A program made the position numbers and the translations under genes. Of a stretch of 43,703 nt of DNA, positions 22,316 to 31,341 are shown in pieces (within the stretch, counting starts at the first letter, position 1; each line of letters opens with the position of its first letter). Source of the stretch: UBA1479 sp038109305 (lineage in GTDB: Bacteria > Pseudomonadota > Alphaproteobacteria > Rhodospirillales > Casp-alpha2); the NCBI GenBank assembly GCA_038109305.1, contig JAYNIR010000019.1:1-43703 (forward strand), in the 5' to 3' direction. The notes beneath the pieces were generated by a model. It was not told where the DNA came from. It was given only the letters and a program-made list of their open reading frames with translations, and did not search any database.

Positions 22316-24103
22316 ATGCCCGGAACGGCAGGCGCGAACAGGATGAGCAGGAGAGCGGCCCAGGCGGATCGCGGATCGCGCCCGTTCCGTGTCATGTTCG
22401 TGCATGCGCCGGACCCGGTCTATTCCGATACGCAAACCTACGGCGCGATCTTCATGCCGGTCTGGGCCTATACCCTGGCGGCGCATATTCCGGACGACCT
22501 GGGCGTCGATCTGCTGCTGCACGACACCCGCGTCCAGGGAAGGTCGGACATCGCCCAAGCGGACCTGTACCTGTTTTCCGGCATCAATCAGGACGCCGCC
22601 TTCTTGAACCGGGTGCGGGCATCCCTGAAATCGACGTACCCTAACGCGACATCCCTGATCGGTGGGCCGGTCGCCTGGTCGTTTGATCAGGCGGGGACGC
22701 TGCAGCAGATTGATGACTTCGACCACATCTTCATCGGCGACGGCGAAGACGTGATCGCCAAGCTGATTGCCGATTTGCGTGACGGCCAGGCCGTGGATCA
22801 CATTATCCGGTCGCCCGGGCGGTTCGAAATCGCCAATGCCAAGCCGATGAGCCGCAAACTGATGGACGCGACAATTGGCCGGTATTACGGCGCGGTCATA
22901 GAGGTTTCGCGCGGCTGCCCGTTCCTCTGTGAATTTTGCGACATCCGCATCATGGACGACAACAACCGGCCGCACAACAAATCGGCGGACCTGATCGTCG
23001 AGGAACTGGATCACCTGTGCCGGCTGGGCGTGTCGCAAATCCTGTTCGCCTGCGACAACTTTATCGGCGAACCGCGCTGGGCCGAAGAAGTGATCGATAA
23101 AATTCTGGCGTGGAAGGAACGCAGCGGGTTCACGCCGTCGCTTTACACCTGGTTGACCATCAACCTGAACAAGTTGGACGGCCTGATGGTGAAGATGCGC
23201 AAGGCCGGGTTCGACATGTTGTTCATCGGCATCGAGAGCTTTTCCAAGAATTCACTTCTGGAAACCGCCAAGTTGCAGAATTCGTCGACGGAATTGACCG
23301 AGGTCGTCCGCACCATTCAGTCGCGGGGCTTCATCGTCGTCGGCGGGCTGATCTTCGGCTTCGACAGCGACGACGACGACTGCTTCGATATTACGCTCAA
23401 CGGCCTGACCGAGGCGGCGCTGTTGTCCGGCGACCCGTCGCTGTTGACGGCGCTGCCGGGAACGCCGCTTTACCGACGGATGAAACTGTCCGGGCGGCTT
23501 CGCGACATGCGCTTCGGCCTCGGCGGGTACAAGTATCAGACCAACATCCGCTATCTGTTGCCCAAGGATCATATGATCAACGGGTATAAGCACTTCGTCG
23601 ACGTGTTCACCGACGGGCAATACCAGTTCAACCGCTTGAAGGCATTTTTCGACCTGCAGGCCGAAGGCAGGCACGTGCCGATCGAAGGGCAGGGCTTCGG
23701 CAACACCGGGCTGTTCCTGAAAATGGTTTTCAAAAACCGGCGGGCGCTTTTGCAGCTGACCCAGCGCATGCTGCGTTTTTCCATGAGGCCATCCCGCGTT
23801 TGTTACGCGCTCAAGGGTTTCGCCCTGGCCTATTCCCGACGCCGGGAAGTCCGCAACTGGTTCGGCTATTTCCAATTCTGGCTGTTCGCGTGGACCAATG
23901 CGGCGCTCAAATACCTGAACCTGTCCGCCGCCGACTTCGATATCGAGAGCGTGCCAGCGGATTTCGACATTCGGAATATCCTGCCCAAGGACTATGCGAC
24001 GACGGCGAAGGAACCCATTTCGGCGGGCAAGATCAAGGCGCAGTTGCGTGCGACGACGCGGCAGCTTGAATTGGTCGTTGAACGAAAATCCGCCGGCGGC
24101 TGA
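22316..24103 (+). CDS. B12-binding-domain radical SAM protein (DUF4070-type)
   Basis: 595 residues. An N-terminal cobalamin-binding-like fold (about 24-170) reads RVMFVHAPDPVYSDTQTYG, SLIGGPVAW and FIGDGEDVIAKLI. The radical SAM core follows with C201-x3-C205-x2-C208 in SRGCPFLCEFCDI, binding the [4Fe-4S] cluster, then FACDNFIGEP and a GIESFSK step. A C-terminal region of about 150 residues is basic and aromatic, with possible membrane-associating stretches (FGYFQFWLFAWTNAALKYL). Related B12 radical SAM enzymes include hopanoid methylase HpnP and many lipid- or pigment-modifying enzymes. ATG 22316 follows a GAGGGTG; ATG 22343 is an alternative start. A small SMR-type membrane protein follows, so a lipid substrate is a reasonable inference. 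The specific reaction is unknown. Confidence 0.88.
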   Translation: MPGTAGANRMSRRAAQADRGSRPFRVMFVHAPDPVYSDTQTYGAIFMPVWAYTLAAHIPDDLGVDLLLHDTRVQGRSDIAQADLYLFSGINQDAAFLNRVRASLKSTYPNATSLIGGPVAWSFDQAGTLQQIDDFDHIFIGDGEDVIAKLIADLRDGQAVDHIIRSPGRFEIANAKPMSRKLMDATIGRYYGAVIEVSRGCPFLCEFCDIRIMDDNNRPHNKSADLIVEELDHLCRLGVSQILFACDNFIGEPRWAEEVIDKILAWKERSGFTPSLYTWLTINLNKLDGLMVKMRKAGFDMLFIGIESFSKNSLLETAKLQNSSTELTEVVRTIQSRGFIVVGGLIFGFDSDDDDCFDITLNGLTEAALLSGDPSLLTALPGTPLYRRMKLSGRLRDMRFGLGGYKYQTNIRYLLPKDHMINGYKHFVDVFTDGQYQFNRLKAFFDLQAEGRHVPIEGQGFGNTGLFLKMVFKNRRALLQLTQRMLRFSMRPSRVCYALKGFALAYSRRREVRNWFGYFQFWLFAWTNAALKYLNLSAADFDIESVPADFDIRNILPKDYATTAKEPISAGKIKAQLRATTRQLELVVERKSAGG

Positions 24104-24208
24104 TCCGGCCCGCTTTCGGCCTCTGGGGCATTTGTCCGGCTCGCTGAATTGGTTTAGAAGCGATCCCCGGCGCCGACACGAAAGGGAGTAACGGTCATTC
24201 TTGCTTAT

Positions 24209-24556
24209 TTGAAACTGCTCGGGTTCCTCATGCTGGTCGTCGCCGGCCAGTACTTTTTCAAGAAAGCCGCGTTGTCCGGCGTCGCCGAAGGCAGCATACT
24301 GGCGTCGTTCCTGAACAAATGGATGTTCCTGGTCATCGCCACTTATGGCACGGCGACGATCATCTGGACGATGGTGCTGCGCACCTTGCCGCTATCCACT
24401 GCCTATCCCTTCATTGCCTCAGCGTTCATTTTGGTGCCGTTGTTGGGCGTATTGGCGTTCGGCGAAAAATTCACTACGACCCAATGGCTGGGCACCGGTT
24501 TGATCGTCGGCGGCATATTCCTCGCCGGCGGTGTCGGCACTCCATTCAAGGGCTGA
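24209..24556 (+). CDS. SMR/ArnE-like four-helix membrane protein
   Basis: 115 residues with four hydrophobic helices and the EamA/SMR pattern VVAGQYFFKKAAL, TATIIWTMVLRTLPLSTAY and GVLAFGEKFTTTQWLGTGLI. It resembles the ArnE/ArnF subunits that flip undecaprenyl-linked aminoarabinose, and other single-domain members proposed to move lipids. It lacks the TM1 context and Glu of drug-efflux EmrE, so multidrug efflux is less likely. The start is uncertain: TTG 24209 has no well-placed ribosome site, whereas GGGAG (24184-24188) is eight bases before an in-frame ATT at 24197 that would add four residues. It lies 105 bases after the radical SAM gene and is probably in the same transcript. Confidence 0.8.
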   Translation: MKLLGFLMLVVAGQYFFKKAALSGVAEGSILASFLNKWMFLVIATYGTATIIWTMVLRTLPLSTAYPFIASAFILVPLLGVLAFGEKFTTTQWLGTGLIVGGIFLAGGVGTPFKG

Positions 24557-24653
24557 TCCGCCACCGGTGCCGCGCGGCTGGCTCGTCCGTCGGTCCCGTT
24601 GCCGGGTTGATTGAATGTTGTCCCCGGCAGCGTCAGGTTGAAAATCGCAGTCC

Positions 24654-25925
24654 ATGACCGCCATTCTGATCCCCGTCATATCCCTGTTGCTCAGCTTTGC
24701 CATCCTGCTGATGGGCAACGGCCTGCAGGGCACGCTGCTGCCGCTGCGCGCTGGGCACGAGGGCTTTTCGCCGCTTTCCATCGGCATCATGGGGGCGACT
24801 TATTATGCGGGCTACATCGGCGCGTGCTTCGCAGCCCCCCACGTGGTCGCGCGTGTCGGGCACATCCGGTCGTTCACCGTGTTCGGCACGGTGGCATCGG
24901 CGGCGGCCATGGTGCACGCGATTTTCGTCAACGACGCGACGTGGTGGACGCTCCGCCTGATCACCGGGTTCTGTATGGCCGGTCTCTATATGATTATGGA
25001 AAGCTGGATCAACGAACGCGCCGGCACCGAACACCGGGGGCAGATTTTGTCGGTCTATCAGATCGTCAACCTGGTATCGCTTACCGTCGGCCAGATGCTG
25101 CTGACTGTCAGCGACCCGAGGGGGTTTGAGTTGTTCGCGCTGTCGTCGATCCTGGTGTCCGTGGCGCTGGTGCCGGTGGCGCTCACCCGGACGACGGCGC
25201 CCAAGCCGCTGAACCATGTGCGCATCCGGCTCCGCTGGGTGTGGGGGATTTCGCCGGTCGGCATCGTCGGCTGCGTCACCGTCGGGCTGGTGAACGGCGC
25301 GGTTTGGACGGTGGTGCCGCTGTTCGCGCAGCGGTTGCTCCCAAATATTACGGAACTGGCCGTGTTCATGAGCCTGATCATCATCGGCGGCGCGGTGTTT
25401 CAATGGCCGCTCGGCCGCTGGTCCGACCGCACGGACCGGCGCTGGGTGATCATCGCCATCTGCCTGGGCGGCGGTCTGGCCGGCATCGCCATCGTCTTGT
25501 TCGGGCATCTCAGCAACCTGATCCTGTTCGCGCTGGCCTTCGTCTACGGCGGGTTTACGTTCTCGCTTTACGCCGTGGTGCTGGCCCACGCCAACGACGC
25601 CGCCGGGCCGCAAGATTTTGTCGAAATCGCCTCGACCCTGTTATTGGTGTTTGCGGTCGCCGCGGTCGCCGGGCCGCTGTTGGCGTCGGGCGCCATGCAG
25701 GTCTTCGGCTACAACTCCTTTTTCGGATACTCGACCCTAGTCCATATATTGACCGCGGCGTTTGCGTTTTACCGCATGAACAAGCGCGCCGCGCCGCCGC
25801 CCGAGGCAAAAAGCGACTTCGTCCACATGCCCCGGACTTCACCGGAAGTGTTTTCGCTCGACCCCCGCAGCGACGCCGACGGCAACGGCTCGGGTCCGGC
25901 GCTGATGCCGGACGACACACAGTAA
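24654..25925 (+). CDS. MFS transporter (YcaD/UMF-like)
   Basis: 423 residues with twelve predicted membrane helices in two halves. Typical MFS turns are present, for example GYIGACFAAPHVVARVGHIR between TM2 and TM3 and FQWPLGRWSDRTDRRWV between TM8 and TM9, and MESWINERAGTEHRGQ in the TM4/5 region is characteristic of the YcaD-type subgroup. The C-terminal 50 residues are soluble and Pro/Asp-rich. Substrate unknown. It begins about 100 bases after the SMR protein, on the same strand, so it may belong to the radical SAM unit. Confidence 0.9.
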   Translation: MTAILIPVISLLLSFAILLMGNGLQGTLLPLRAGHEGFSPLSIGIMGATYYAGYIGACFAAPHVVARVGHIRSFTVFGTVASAAAMVHAIFVNDATWWTLRLITGFCMAGLYMIMESWINERAGTEHRGQILSVYQIVNLVSLTVGQMLLTVSDPRGFELFALSSILVSVALVPVALTRTTAPKPLNHVRIRLRWVWGISPVGIVGCVTVGLVNGAVWTVVPLFAQRLLPNITELAVFMSLIIIGGAVFQWPLGRWSDRTDRRWVIIAICLGGGLAGIAIVLFGHLSNLILFALAFVYGGFTFSLYAVVLAHANDAAGPQDFVEIASTLLLVFAVAAVAGPLLASGAMQVFGYNSFFGYSTLVHILTAAFAFYRMNKRAAPPPEAKSDFVHMPRTSPEVFSLDPRSDADGNGSGPALMPDDTQ

Positions 25926-26118
25926 CGCATCCTGAATACGGCCATTGACGGCGGCTTTGACGGCTCGCCGGCGATGGCGTTTCCAGTAACCGGGGCGTCA
26001 CCGGCGATGCGGCGCGTCGGCCTTGGACTGTGCCGGTTGACCGGGGCCGGAAAATTCGCATAGTGATGCGAAACGCCGGATTGTATACAAACAGTCCGTC
26101 TACCGGGAGGAAAGCATC

Positions 26119-27312
26119 ATGCCGCATATTCCTGCGTCCACCATTCTCGACCATATCAAAGTGCTTGATCTGACCCGCGTCCGGTCCGGCCCGACCTGCG
26201 TCCGGCAATTGGCCGACTGGGGCGCCGATGTCATCAAGGTCGAACTGCCCGAAGCGATCGAACCCGACGGCACCCTGGGCGCCAAGCGCGGCACCGCGGA
26301 CTTCCAGAACCTGCAGCGCAACAAACGCTCGCTGACCTTGAACCTCAAGGAAGACGATGCGCGGAAGATTTTCATGCGCCTGGTCGAGGACGCCGATGTG
26401 GTCATCGAAAACTTTCGCCCCGACGTGAAGGACAAGCTCGGCGTTGATTACGCGAGCCTCCGCGCCGTCAACCCCAGGATCATCCTGGGCTCGATCTCCG
26501 GTTTCGGCCAGGACGGACCCTATGCCGGGCGCCCCGGGTTCGACCAGATCGCCCAGGGCATGGGCGGCCTGATGTCGATCACCGGCGAGCCGGGGCGCGG
26601 CCCCATGCGCGTCGGCATTCCCATAGCCGACCTGACCGGCGGCCTGTTCTGCGCCATGGGCGTGCTGCTGGCGATCATCGAGCGGGAAAAATCAGGCGAG
26701 GGCCAGTGGGTGCAGTCATCCCTGCTGCAGGCCATGACCTTCATGCTCGATTTCCAGGGTGCCCGTTATCTGATGGAAGATCAGGTGCCGGGCCAGGCCG
26801 GCAACGACCACCCGACGTCGATCCCGACCGGCGTGTTCCCGACCAAGGACGGCCACATCAACATCGCGGCGGCGGGCGAACGCATCTGGCGCCGCCTTTG
26901 CGACGTCATGGGCACGCCTGAATGGGCCGAGGACGACCGCTTCAACGGCCCGGAAAAACGCTCCAAAAACCGTCACGACCTGAACGCGCTGATCGCCGAA
27001 AAGACCAAGGAGCGGACCAGCGCCGACTGGGTCGAGGCGCTGAACGACGCCGGCGTGCCGACGGGCCCGATTTACGACATGGCGGGCATGTTCGCCGACG
27101 AACAGGTGAAGCACATGGGCATCGCCGGCGACATCGACACCATTCCCTTCGGCAAGACCAAGATGATGGCCCAGCCCATCCATATGAGCCGCACCAAATC
27201 CCAGCTTTTGGCCCACCCGCCGGAAAAAGGCGAACACACTGAGGAAATCCTAAAAGACCTGGGATTGTCCGACGCCGAAATCGCCGACCTCAAAAGCCGG
27301 GATATCATCTAA
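26119..27312 (+). CDS. CaiB/BaiF (class III) CoA transferase
   Basis: 397 residues. The class III CoA-transferase pattern is complete: KVLDLTRVRSGPTCVRQLAD, GADVIKVE, RNKRSLTLNLKE, ADVVIENFRPDV, ISGFGQDGPYAGRPGFDQIA, the catalytic Asp in GIPIADLTGGLFCA, and NDHPTSIPTGVFPTKDG. These enzymes move CoA between carboxylic acids through an aspartyl-CoA anhydride. GGAGG precedes the ATG by about seven bases. It is monocistronic as seen here, with 193 bases of intergenic sequence upstream. Substrate cannot be read; the crotonase and thioesterase of the neighbouring operon could act on its products, but that is inference. Confidence 0.92.
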   Translation: MPHIPASTILDHIKVLDLTRVRSGPTCVRQLADWGADVIKVELPEAIEPDGTLGAKRGTADFQNLQRNKRSLTLNLKEDDARKIFMRLVEDADVVIENFRPDVKDKLGVDYASLRAVNPRIILGSISGFGQDGPYAGRPGFDQIAQGMGGLMSITGEPGRGPMRVGIPIADLTGGLFCAMGVLLAIIEREKSGEGQWVQSSLLQAMTFMLDFQGARYLMEDQVPGQAGNDHPTSIPTGVFPTKDGHINIAAAGERIWRRLCDVMGTPEWAEDDRFNGPEKRSKNRHDLNALIAEKTKERTSADWVEALNDAGVPTGPIYDMAGMFADEQVKHMGIAGDIDTIPFGKTKMMAQPIHMSRTKSQLLAHPPEKGEHTEEILKDLGLSDAEIADLKSRDII

Positions 27313-27431
27313 GCGTCTTCCCCGGAACGCCGTGACCGGAATGCCTTAACTTAAGGACGCCCGCGCCGGCGCGCCCAGCGGGGTGTTTCGGGATAAAACA
27401 TCGGTTAAATCATGGAGGTGAGGCTCGGCCT

Positions 27432-28835
27432 CTATTCCGCCGCTTTCGCGGGCGTCACCGGCGTGCGCATGGTGACCCACTCCTCCGCCGCGGTCGGATG
27501 GATGCCGATGGTCCCGTCGAAATGCGCCTTGGTCGCGCCCGCCTTCATGGCGATGCCCAAGGCCTGGGTCATCTCCGCCGCATCCAGCCCGACCATGTGA
27601 CAACCCAGAACCCGGTCGGTCTTGCGGTCGACGATCATCTTCATCATGGTTTTTTCGTCGCGCCCCGACAGCGTGTACTTCATGGGCCGGAAGCGGGACA
27701 GATAGACGTCGACGTCATGATTCGTGCGCGCCTGTTCCTCGGTCAGCCCCACGGTGCCGATGGGCGGCGTCGAAAACACCGACGTCGGGATATCGGCGTA
27801 ATCAACCTTCGTTGGCCTGCCGCCGAACAGCGTGTGCGCGACCGCCATGCCTTCGGCCAAGGCCACCGGCGTCAGCTGCACCCGGTCGATGACGTCGCCC
27901 AAGGCATAGATGCTGTCGATGTTGGTCTTGAAATAATCGTCGACCTTGATCGCGCCCTTTTTGTCGAGGACCACGCCGGCTTCTTCCAGACCGACGTCCC
28001 GCGTGTTCGGCGCGCGGCCTGTGGCGTACATGACCTGATCGGCGTTCAGGGTTTCGCCGCCGTTCAGATGGACGGCGAAGCCGCCGCCGGTTTTCTCGAT
28101 CGCCTTGACGGTGGCGCCGGAATGGATGGTCACGCCCTTTTCGGTCATTTCGTCGCGCAGCGTCGCGCGAACGTCCTCGTCGAATCCGCGCAGAATGTTG
28201 TCGGCCCGGATGACGATGTGGGTGTCGACGCCCATGCCGTTGAAAATACCTGCGAACTCGACGGCGATATAGCCGCCGCCGACAATGACGATGCTTTTCG
28301 GTAGGGTCTCGAGATCCAGCGCTTCGTTGGAGGTGATGACGTGTTCGACGCCGGGGATGTCGGGCGTCGACGGCCAGCCGCCGGTGGCGACCAGAATGTA
28401 TTTGCCGCTGATGCGCTTGCCCGCGTCGGGCCCGTCGCCGCCGATTTCGACCGTGTGGGGGTCGACGATCCGTCCGGTGCCGGTCAGCTCGTCGACCCCG
28501 GCGTTCTTCAACAGGCCGTGGTAAACGTCCTCTAGCCGGTTCAGCTCTTTGTTTTTGTTGGCGATCAGCGTGCCCCAGTCGAACTCCGGATGGCCGACGG
28601 ACCAGCCGTATCCCTGGGCGTCCTCGAAGTCCTCGGCGAAATGGGCGCCGTAGACCAGCAGCTTTTTTGGCACGCACCCCCGCATCACGCAGGTGCCGCC
28701 GATCCGCAGGTTCTCGACGACCGCCGCCTTGATGCCGTATTGGGCGGCGGCAAAACGCGACGCCCGGACGCCGCCCGACCCCCCGCCGATGGTGATCAGG
28801 TCGTAGTCGTAGGGGGCGGGGCTGTCGGCGGGCAT
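27432..28835 (-). CDS. gor: Glutathione-disulfide reductase
   Basis: 467 residues, normal for bacterial Gor. FAD site GGGSGGVRAS, redox disulfide in GGTCVMRGCVPKKLLVYGA, NADP site VIVGGGYIAVEFAG, IRADNILRGFD with Arg residues fitting NADPH, and the C-terminal catalytic GIHPTAAEEWVTM. It keeps glutathione reduced, using NADPH, in the cytosol. Absence of a second N-terminal domain and of C-terminal Cys residues separates it from thioredoxin and mercuric reductases. It has its own transcription unit, converging on the CoA transferase across 119 bases. Confidence 0.95.
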   Translation of the reverse strand: MPADSPAPYDYDLITIGGGSGGVRASRFAAAQYGIKAAVVENLRIGGTCVMRGCVPKKLLVYGAHFAEDFEDAQGYGWSVGHPEFDWGTLIANKNKELNRLEDVYHGLLKNAGVDELTGTGRIVDPHTVEIGGDGPDAGKRISGKYILVATGGWPSTPDIPGVEHVITSNEALDLETLPKSIVIVGGGYIAVEFAGIFNGMGVDTHIVIRADNILRGFDEDVRATLRDEMTEKGVTIHSGATVKAIEKTGGGFAVHLNGGETLNADQVMYATGRAPNTRDVGLEEAGVVLDKKGAIKVDDYFKTNIDSIYALGDVIDRVQLTPVALAEGMAVAHTLFGGRPTKVDYADIPTSVFSTPPIGTVGLTEEQARTNHDVDVYLSRFRPMKYTLSGRDEKTMMKMIVDRKTDRVLGCHMVGLDAAEMTQALGIAMKAGATKAHFDGTIGIHPTAAEEWVTMRTPVTPAKAAE

Positions 28836-29246
28836 GGCGGGTCTCGCTTCGATGGGGCTGGTTTGGCGGAAAAGGTTAATGTCGTCCCGATCTAATCATT
28901 TCGGGCGGGCCGTGCAACGGGCAATCTGGGGTTTCGGCGGTTTCCCGGCCGATTCGCCCGATGCGCCCCGCAGGGTTCCGGCGAGTGTTGCAAATCGGGA
29001 ATAGTGCGGGATCAGCCAGGCCTGAAGGCTCAGAAAACCCCTAATTTTCCGGGACTTTTGGCGAATCTGTGCTTTTTATGCAACAGTGTTTCAGAAAAAC
29101 CTCATCAGGCATCGGATTTCCCTTTGTCTCACAGTGTAATTGAGTAGACTGCGCTCATCCCGGACAGGCCGCCAATAAGCGGCCTGCTGATCGTTCCGGG
29201 TAATACTGGATTGAGTAAGAGTAAATCTCATCTAAGGAGCAAAAGA
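28836..29246. other. Gene-free region between gor and the porin
   Basis: 411 bases with no coding frame of worth. It contains the divergent start regions of gor (left) and the porin (right). Weak porin promoter-like hexamers, TTGTCT (29124-29129) and TAGACT (29145-29150), are separated by only 15 bases. AT content rises from about 29040 to 29160. The leader hairpin is described separately. Nothing else is recognised. Confidence 0.6.
29159..29200 (+). promoter_or_regulatory. Structured leader hairpin upstream of the porin
   Basis: A nested inverted repeat: outer CCCGGA (29159-29164) pairs with TCCGGG (29195-29200), inner CAGGCCGC (29165-29172) pairs with GCGGCCTG (29179-29186) around loop CAATAA, leaving an 8-base one-sided bulge CTGATCGT. 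The helix ends 46 bases before the porin ATG. It is probably in the 5' untranslated region, where it could stabilise the mRNA or be a regulatory target. No T run follows, so it is not a simple terminator. Confidence 0.55.
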
Positions 29247-30404
29247 ATGACACTCAAAAAGACCCTCATGGCTGGTGCCGCGGGTGCTGCGCTCTTCGCG
29301 ATCGCTTCCCCGGTTGCCACCACGGCCGATGCCGGCTCCCTCAAGAGCGGCAACTCCAATGCTGACGTGAAGATCTACGGTCAGGTTGGTCGCGGCATCC
29401 TGTTCTACAGCGACGGCGAGCAGTCCGACTGGATTTCGGCTGACGCGGACAACTCGTCCTCCCGCTTCGGCTTCAACGCCTCGGCAAAGATAACGGACTC
29501 CGTCACCATCAGCGCCGTGTTGGAGCAGGAAATGGAATCCAACAGCCCGAACAGCATTAACCAGGCTTCCGACACGGACGTTGGCGGCAGCTTCACCCAG
29601 CGTAAAGCCGAACTCTCCTTCAAGTCCAAGTCCTTTGGCCGCTTCACCATGGGTCAGACCTCGGTAATCTCCGACGGTATGTCCGACGGCCTCGACCTCG
29701 GCGGCGCCTCGATCGCTTTCGCCGGCATGGACCCGTCCCTGAGCGCCGGCGGCCTCAGCTTCCGTAACGACAACACCGCCGCAAAACTGTCGACCAAGAC
29801 GGTCCGTGGCTCCTTCGGCACCCTCGACGGTGGCCGTGCGGACGCCATTCAGTACGAAACGCCGAGCATGGGTGGCGTGCGTGTCCAGTTGGGCATCAGC
29901 AGCGCGGGCAAAGAGCCGGGCATCGGCCTGCTCTATGACGGCAAGCACGGCTCCATGAAAGTCCGCGTCCGCGGCTTCTGGGAAAACGCCAATGGTTCCG
30001 GCACCGACCAGGATCGCTGGCAGCTCGGCGCGTCCGTCAAGCATGACAGCGGCATTTCGTTGACCGCCCTCTACGGTAACGAAGACCAGCGCGTTAATGC
30101 CAACGGCACCAACGTCGACCAGTACCGTGACGACTGGCACGTCTACGCTGTTCGTCTTGGCTACACCGCCAACATGAACTCCCTCGGCCCGACGGCCGTT
30201 GGCCTTGACTATCGCTACAGCGAAGGCAAAGCCGCCGACGGCGACGAAGGCACAGCCTTCGGCTTTGGCGTCAGCCAGAACATCAAGAAAGCGGGCGCCG
30301 ACCTGTTCGCCAACATGATGGTTTGGGAACTGGAACGCCAAGCGCCCTCGGCCGAGCTCGACAAGCTCGTCACCGTGTTCGTCGGTGGCCGGCTCAAGTT
30401 CTAA
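29247..30404 (+). CDS. Outer-membrane porin (Rhodospirillales type)
   Basis: 385 residues from ATG 29247 with AAGGAG seven bases upstream (29234-29239). A Sec signal peptide of about 27 residues (MTLKKTLMAGAAGAALFAIA and onward) precedes a beta-rich, Gly/Asn/Asp-rich body with alternating hydrophobic strands: DVKIYGQVGRGILFYSDGEQ, SSRFGFNASAKITDSVTISA, RFTMGQTSV. The last residue is Phe (GGRLKF), the sorting signal of outer-membrane barrels. The pattern matches Gram-negative porin family 4 as seen in Magnetospirillum-like bacteria. It diffuses small solutes. Codon use is strongly biased to preferred codons, as in highly expressed genes. It is flanked by a leader hairpin and a strong terminator and is transcribed alone. 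Confidence 0.93.
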   Translation: MTLKKTLMAGAAGAALFAIASPVATTADAGSLKSGNSNADVKIYGQVGRGILFYSDGEQSDWISADADNSSSRFGFNASAKITDSVTISAVLEQEMESNSPNSINQASDTDVGGSFTQRKAELSFKSKSFGRFTMGQTSVISDGMSDGLDLGGASIAFAGMDPSLSAGGLSFRNDNTAAKLSTKTVRGSFGTLDGGRADAIQYETPSMGGVRVQLGISSAGKEPGIGLLYDGKHGSMKVRVRGFWENANGSGTDQDRWQLGASVKHDSGISLTALYGNEDQRVNANGTNVDQYRDDWHVYAVRLGYTANMNSLGPTAVGLDYRYSEGKAADGDEGTAFGFGVSQNIKKAGADLFANMMVWELERQAPSAELDKLVTVFVGGRLKF

Positions 30405-30464
30405 GGGATCGTTGCGGGAAATCGCATGATTTTCCAAACGCTCGCTTTAGAGCCTAAATTTCGG

Positions 30465-30498
30465 AAACAGCCGTCCTTCGGGGCGGCTGTTTTCTTTT
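30465..30498 (+). terminator. Rho-independent terminator of the porin gene
   Basis: A 12-base stem with one G-T pair: AAACAGCCGTCC (30465-30476), UUCG tetraloop (30477-30480), GGGCGGCTGTTT (30481-30492), then TCTTTTT. It starts 60 bases after the porin stop and is among the best terminators in the window. Confidence 0.95.
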
Positions 30499-30594
30499 TG
30501 CCTGTATGGCGTTACTAAAGGTCAGGTGTCTGCCTACAGCCTATCGAAAACCGGGGCGGCGCGCCCCAAGGCGTAAATGTCGACGGAGCCTGCA

Positions 30595-31311
30595 ATGCGG
30601 ATCGAATTCAAATGCTACCCAGAATTAAAGGGCATCCTGCCGGAACCCGTGCCGGCCAAGCGGATGACCCCCGATTGGCTTAAGGGCATGCCGATGACGG
30701 CCCTGGACCCGGACATCGGACAGGAACTGCCGACGGTCAAACAGTGCCCGCCGTTTATTGACGCCATGACGTCCGGCTTTATGATCCTGCTGCCCTGCGA
30801 CGTGCGATTTTCCGGGGGCAAGTTTTCCTGGGATTGGCCGGAATTTCCGGTCGACGATTTCTTCGTCAGGTCCTTTCCAGGGTCGTCGCCATTGGCACAC
30901 CACCACCCGACCCAGGCGGTCAATTCGCCGTTTTTCAGGGAAGGGCGCCTGTTCATCAAATTCATAAACTTCTGGACCATCAAGGCGCCCGAGGGCGTGT
31001 CCTTGTTGTTCACACACCCGTTCAACCGGGGCGACCTGCCGTTCCTGTCGCTGACCGGCATGGTCGACTGTGACCGCTACCATGAAAACTTCGTCCATTT
31101 CCCGGCCGCTTGGCTCGACGATGGGTTCGACGGCGTCCTGCCCAAGGGCACGCCGGTGTCCCAGGTCATTCCGATCCGGCGCGCCGATCAGGATTTCGAC
31201 TTAGCGATCGAGCCGATGACCGATACGGAAATGGACCGATTTTTCGAAGTCCATGACGCGGTCCGGGCGCAAGAACGCGTCTACCGCGATGTGTTCCGCT
31301 CGAAAAAATAA
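30595..31311 (+). CDS. Uncharacterised protein (DUF6065-like)
   Basis: 238 residues from ATG 30595 (GGAG six bases upstream); ATG 30577 is also possible. Soluble, with no signal peptide. It opens MRIEFKCYPELKGILPEPVP and has TVKQCPPFIDAMTSGFMILL (N-terminal block), HHHPTQAV, FINFWTIKAPEGVSLLFTHP and GMVDCDRYHENFVHFPAAWL. The arrangement resembles uncharacterised proteins I associate with DUF6065 in marine bacteria and their phages, but this is from memory and not certain. Possible metal ligands are the H-rich HHHPT and DxDRYHENF segments. Base composition matches its surroundings. It stands alone between the porin terminator and a convergent TPR gene. No function is proposed. Confidence 0.7.
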   Translation: MRIEFKCYPELKGILPEPVPAKRMTPDWLKGMPMTALDPDIGQELPTVKQCPPFIDAMTSGFMILLPCDVRFSGGKFSWDWPEFPVDDFFVRSFPGSSPLAHHHPTQAVNSPFFREGRLFIKFINFWTIKAPEGVSLLFTHPFNRGDLPFLSLTGMVDCDRYHENFVHFPAAWLDDGFDGVLPKGTPVSQVIPIRRADQDFDLAIEPMTDTEMDRFFEVHDAVRAQERVYRDVFRSKK

Positions 31312-31341
31312 ACGACCGCCCACGTCGGCCCGAAGCGGAGC

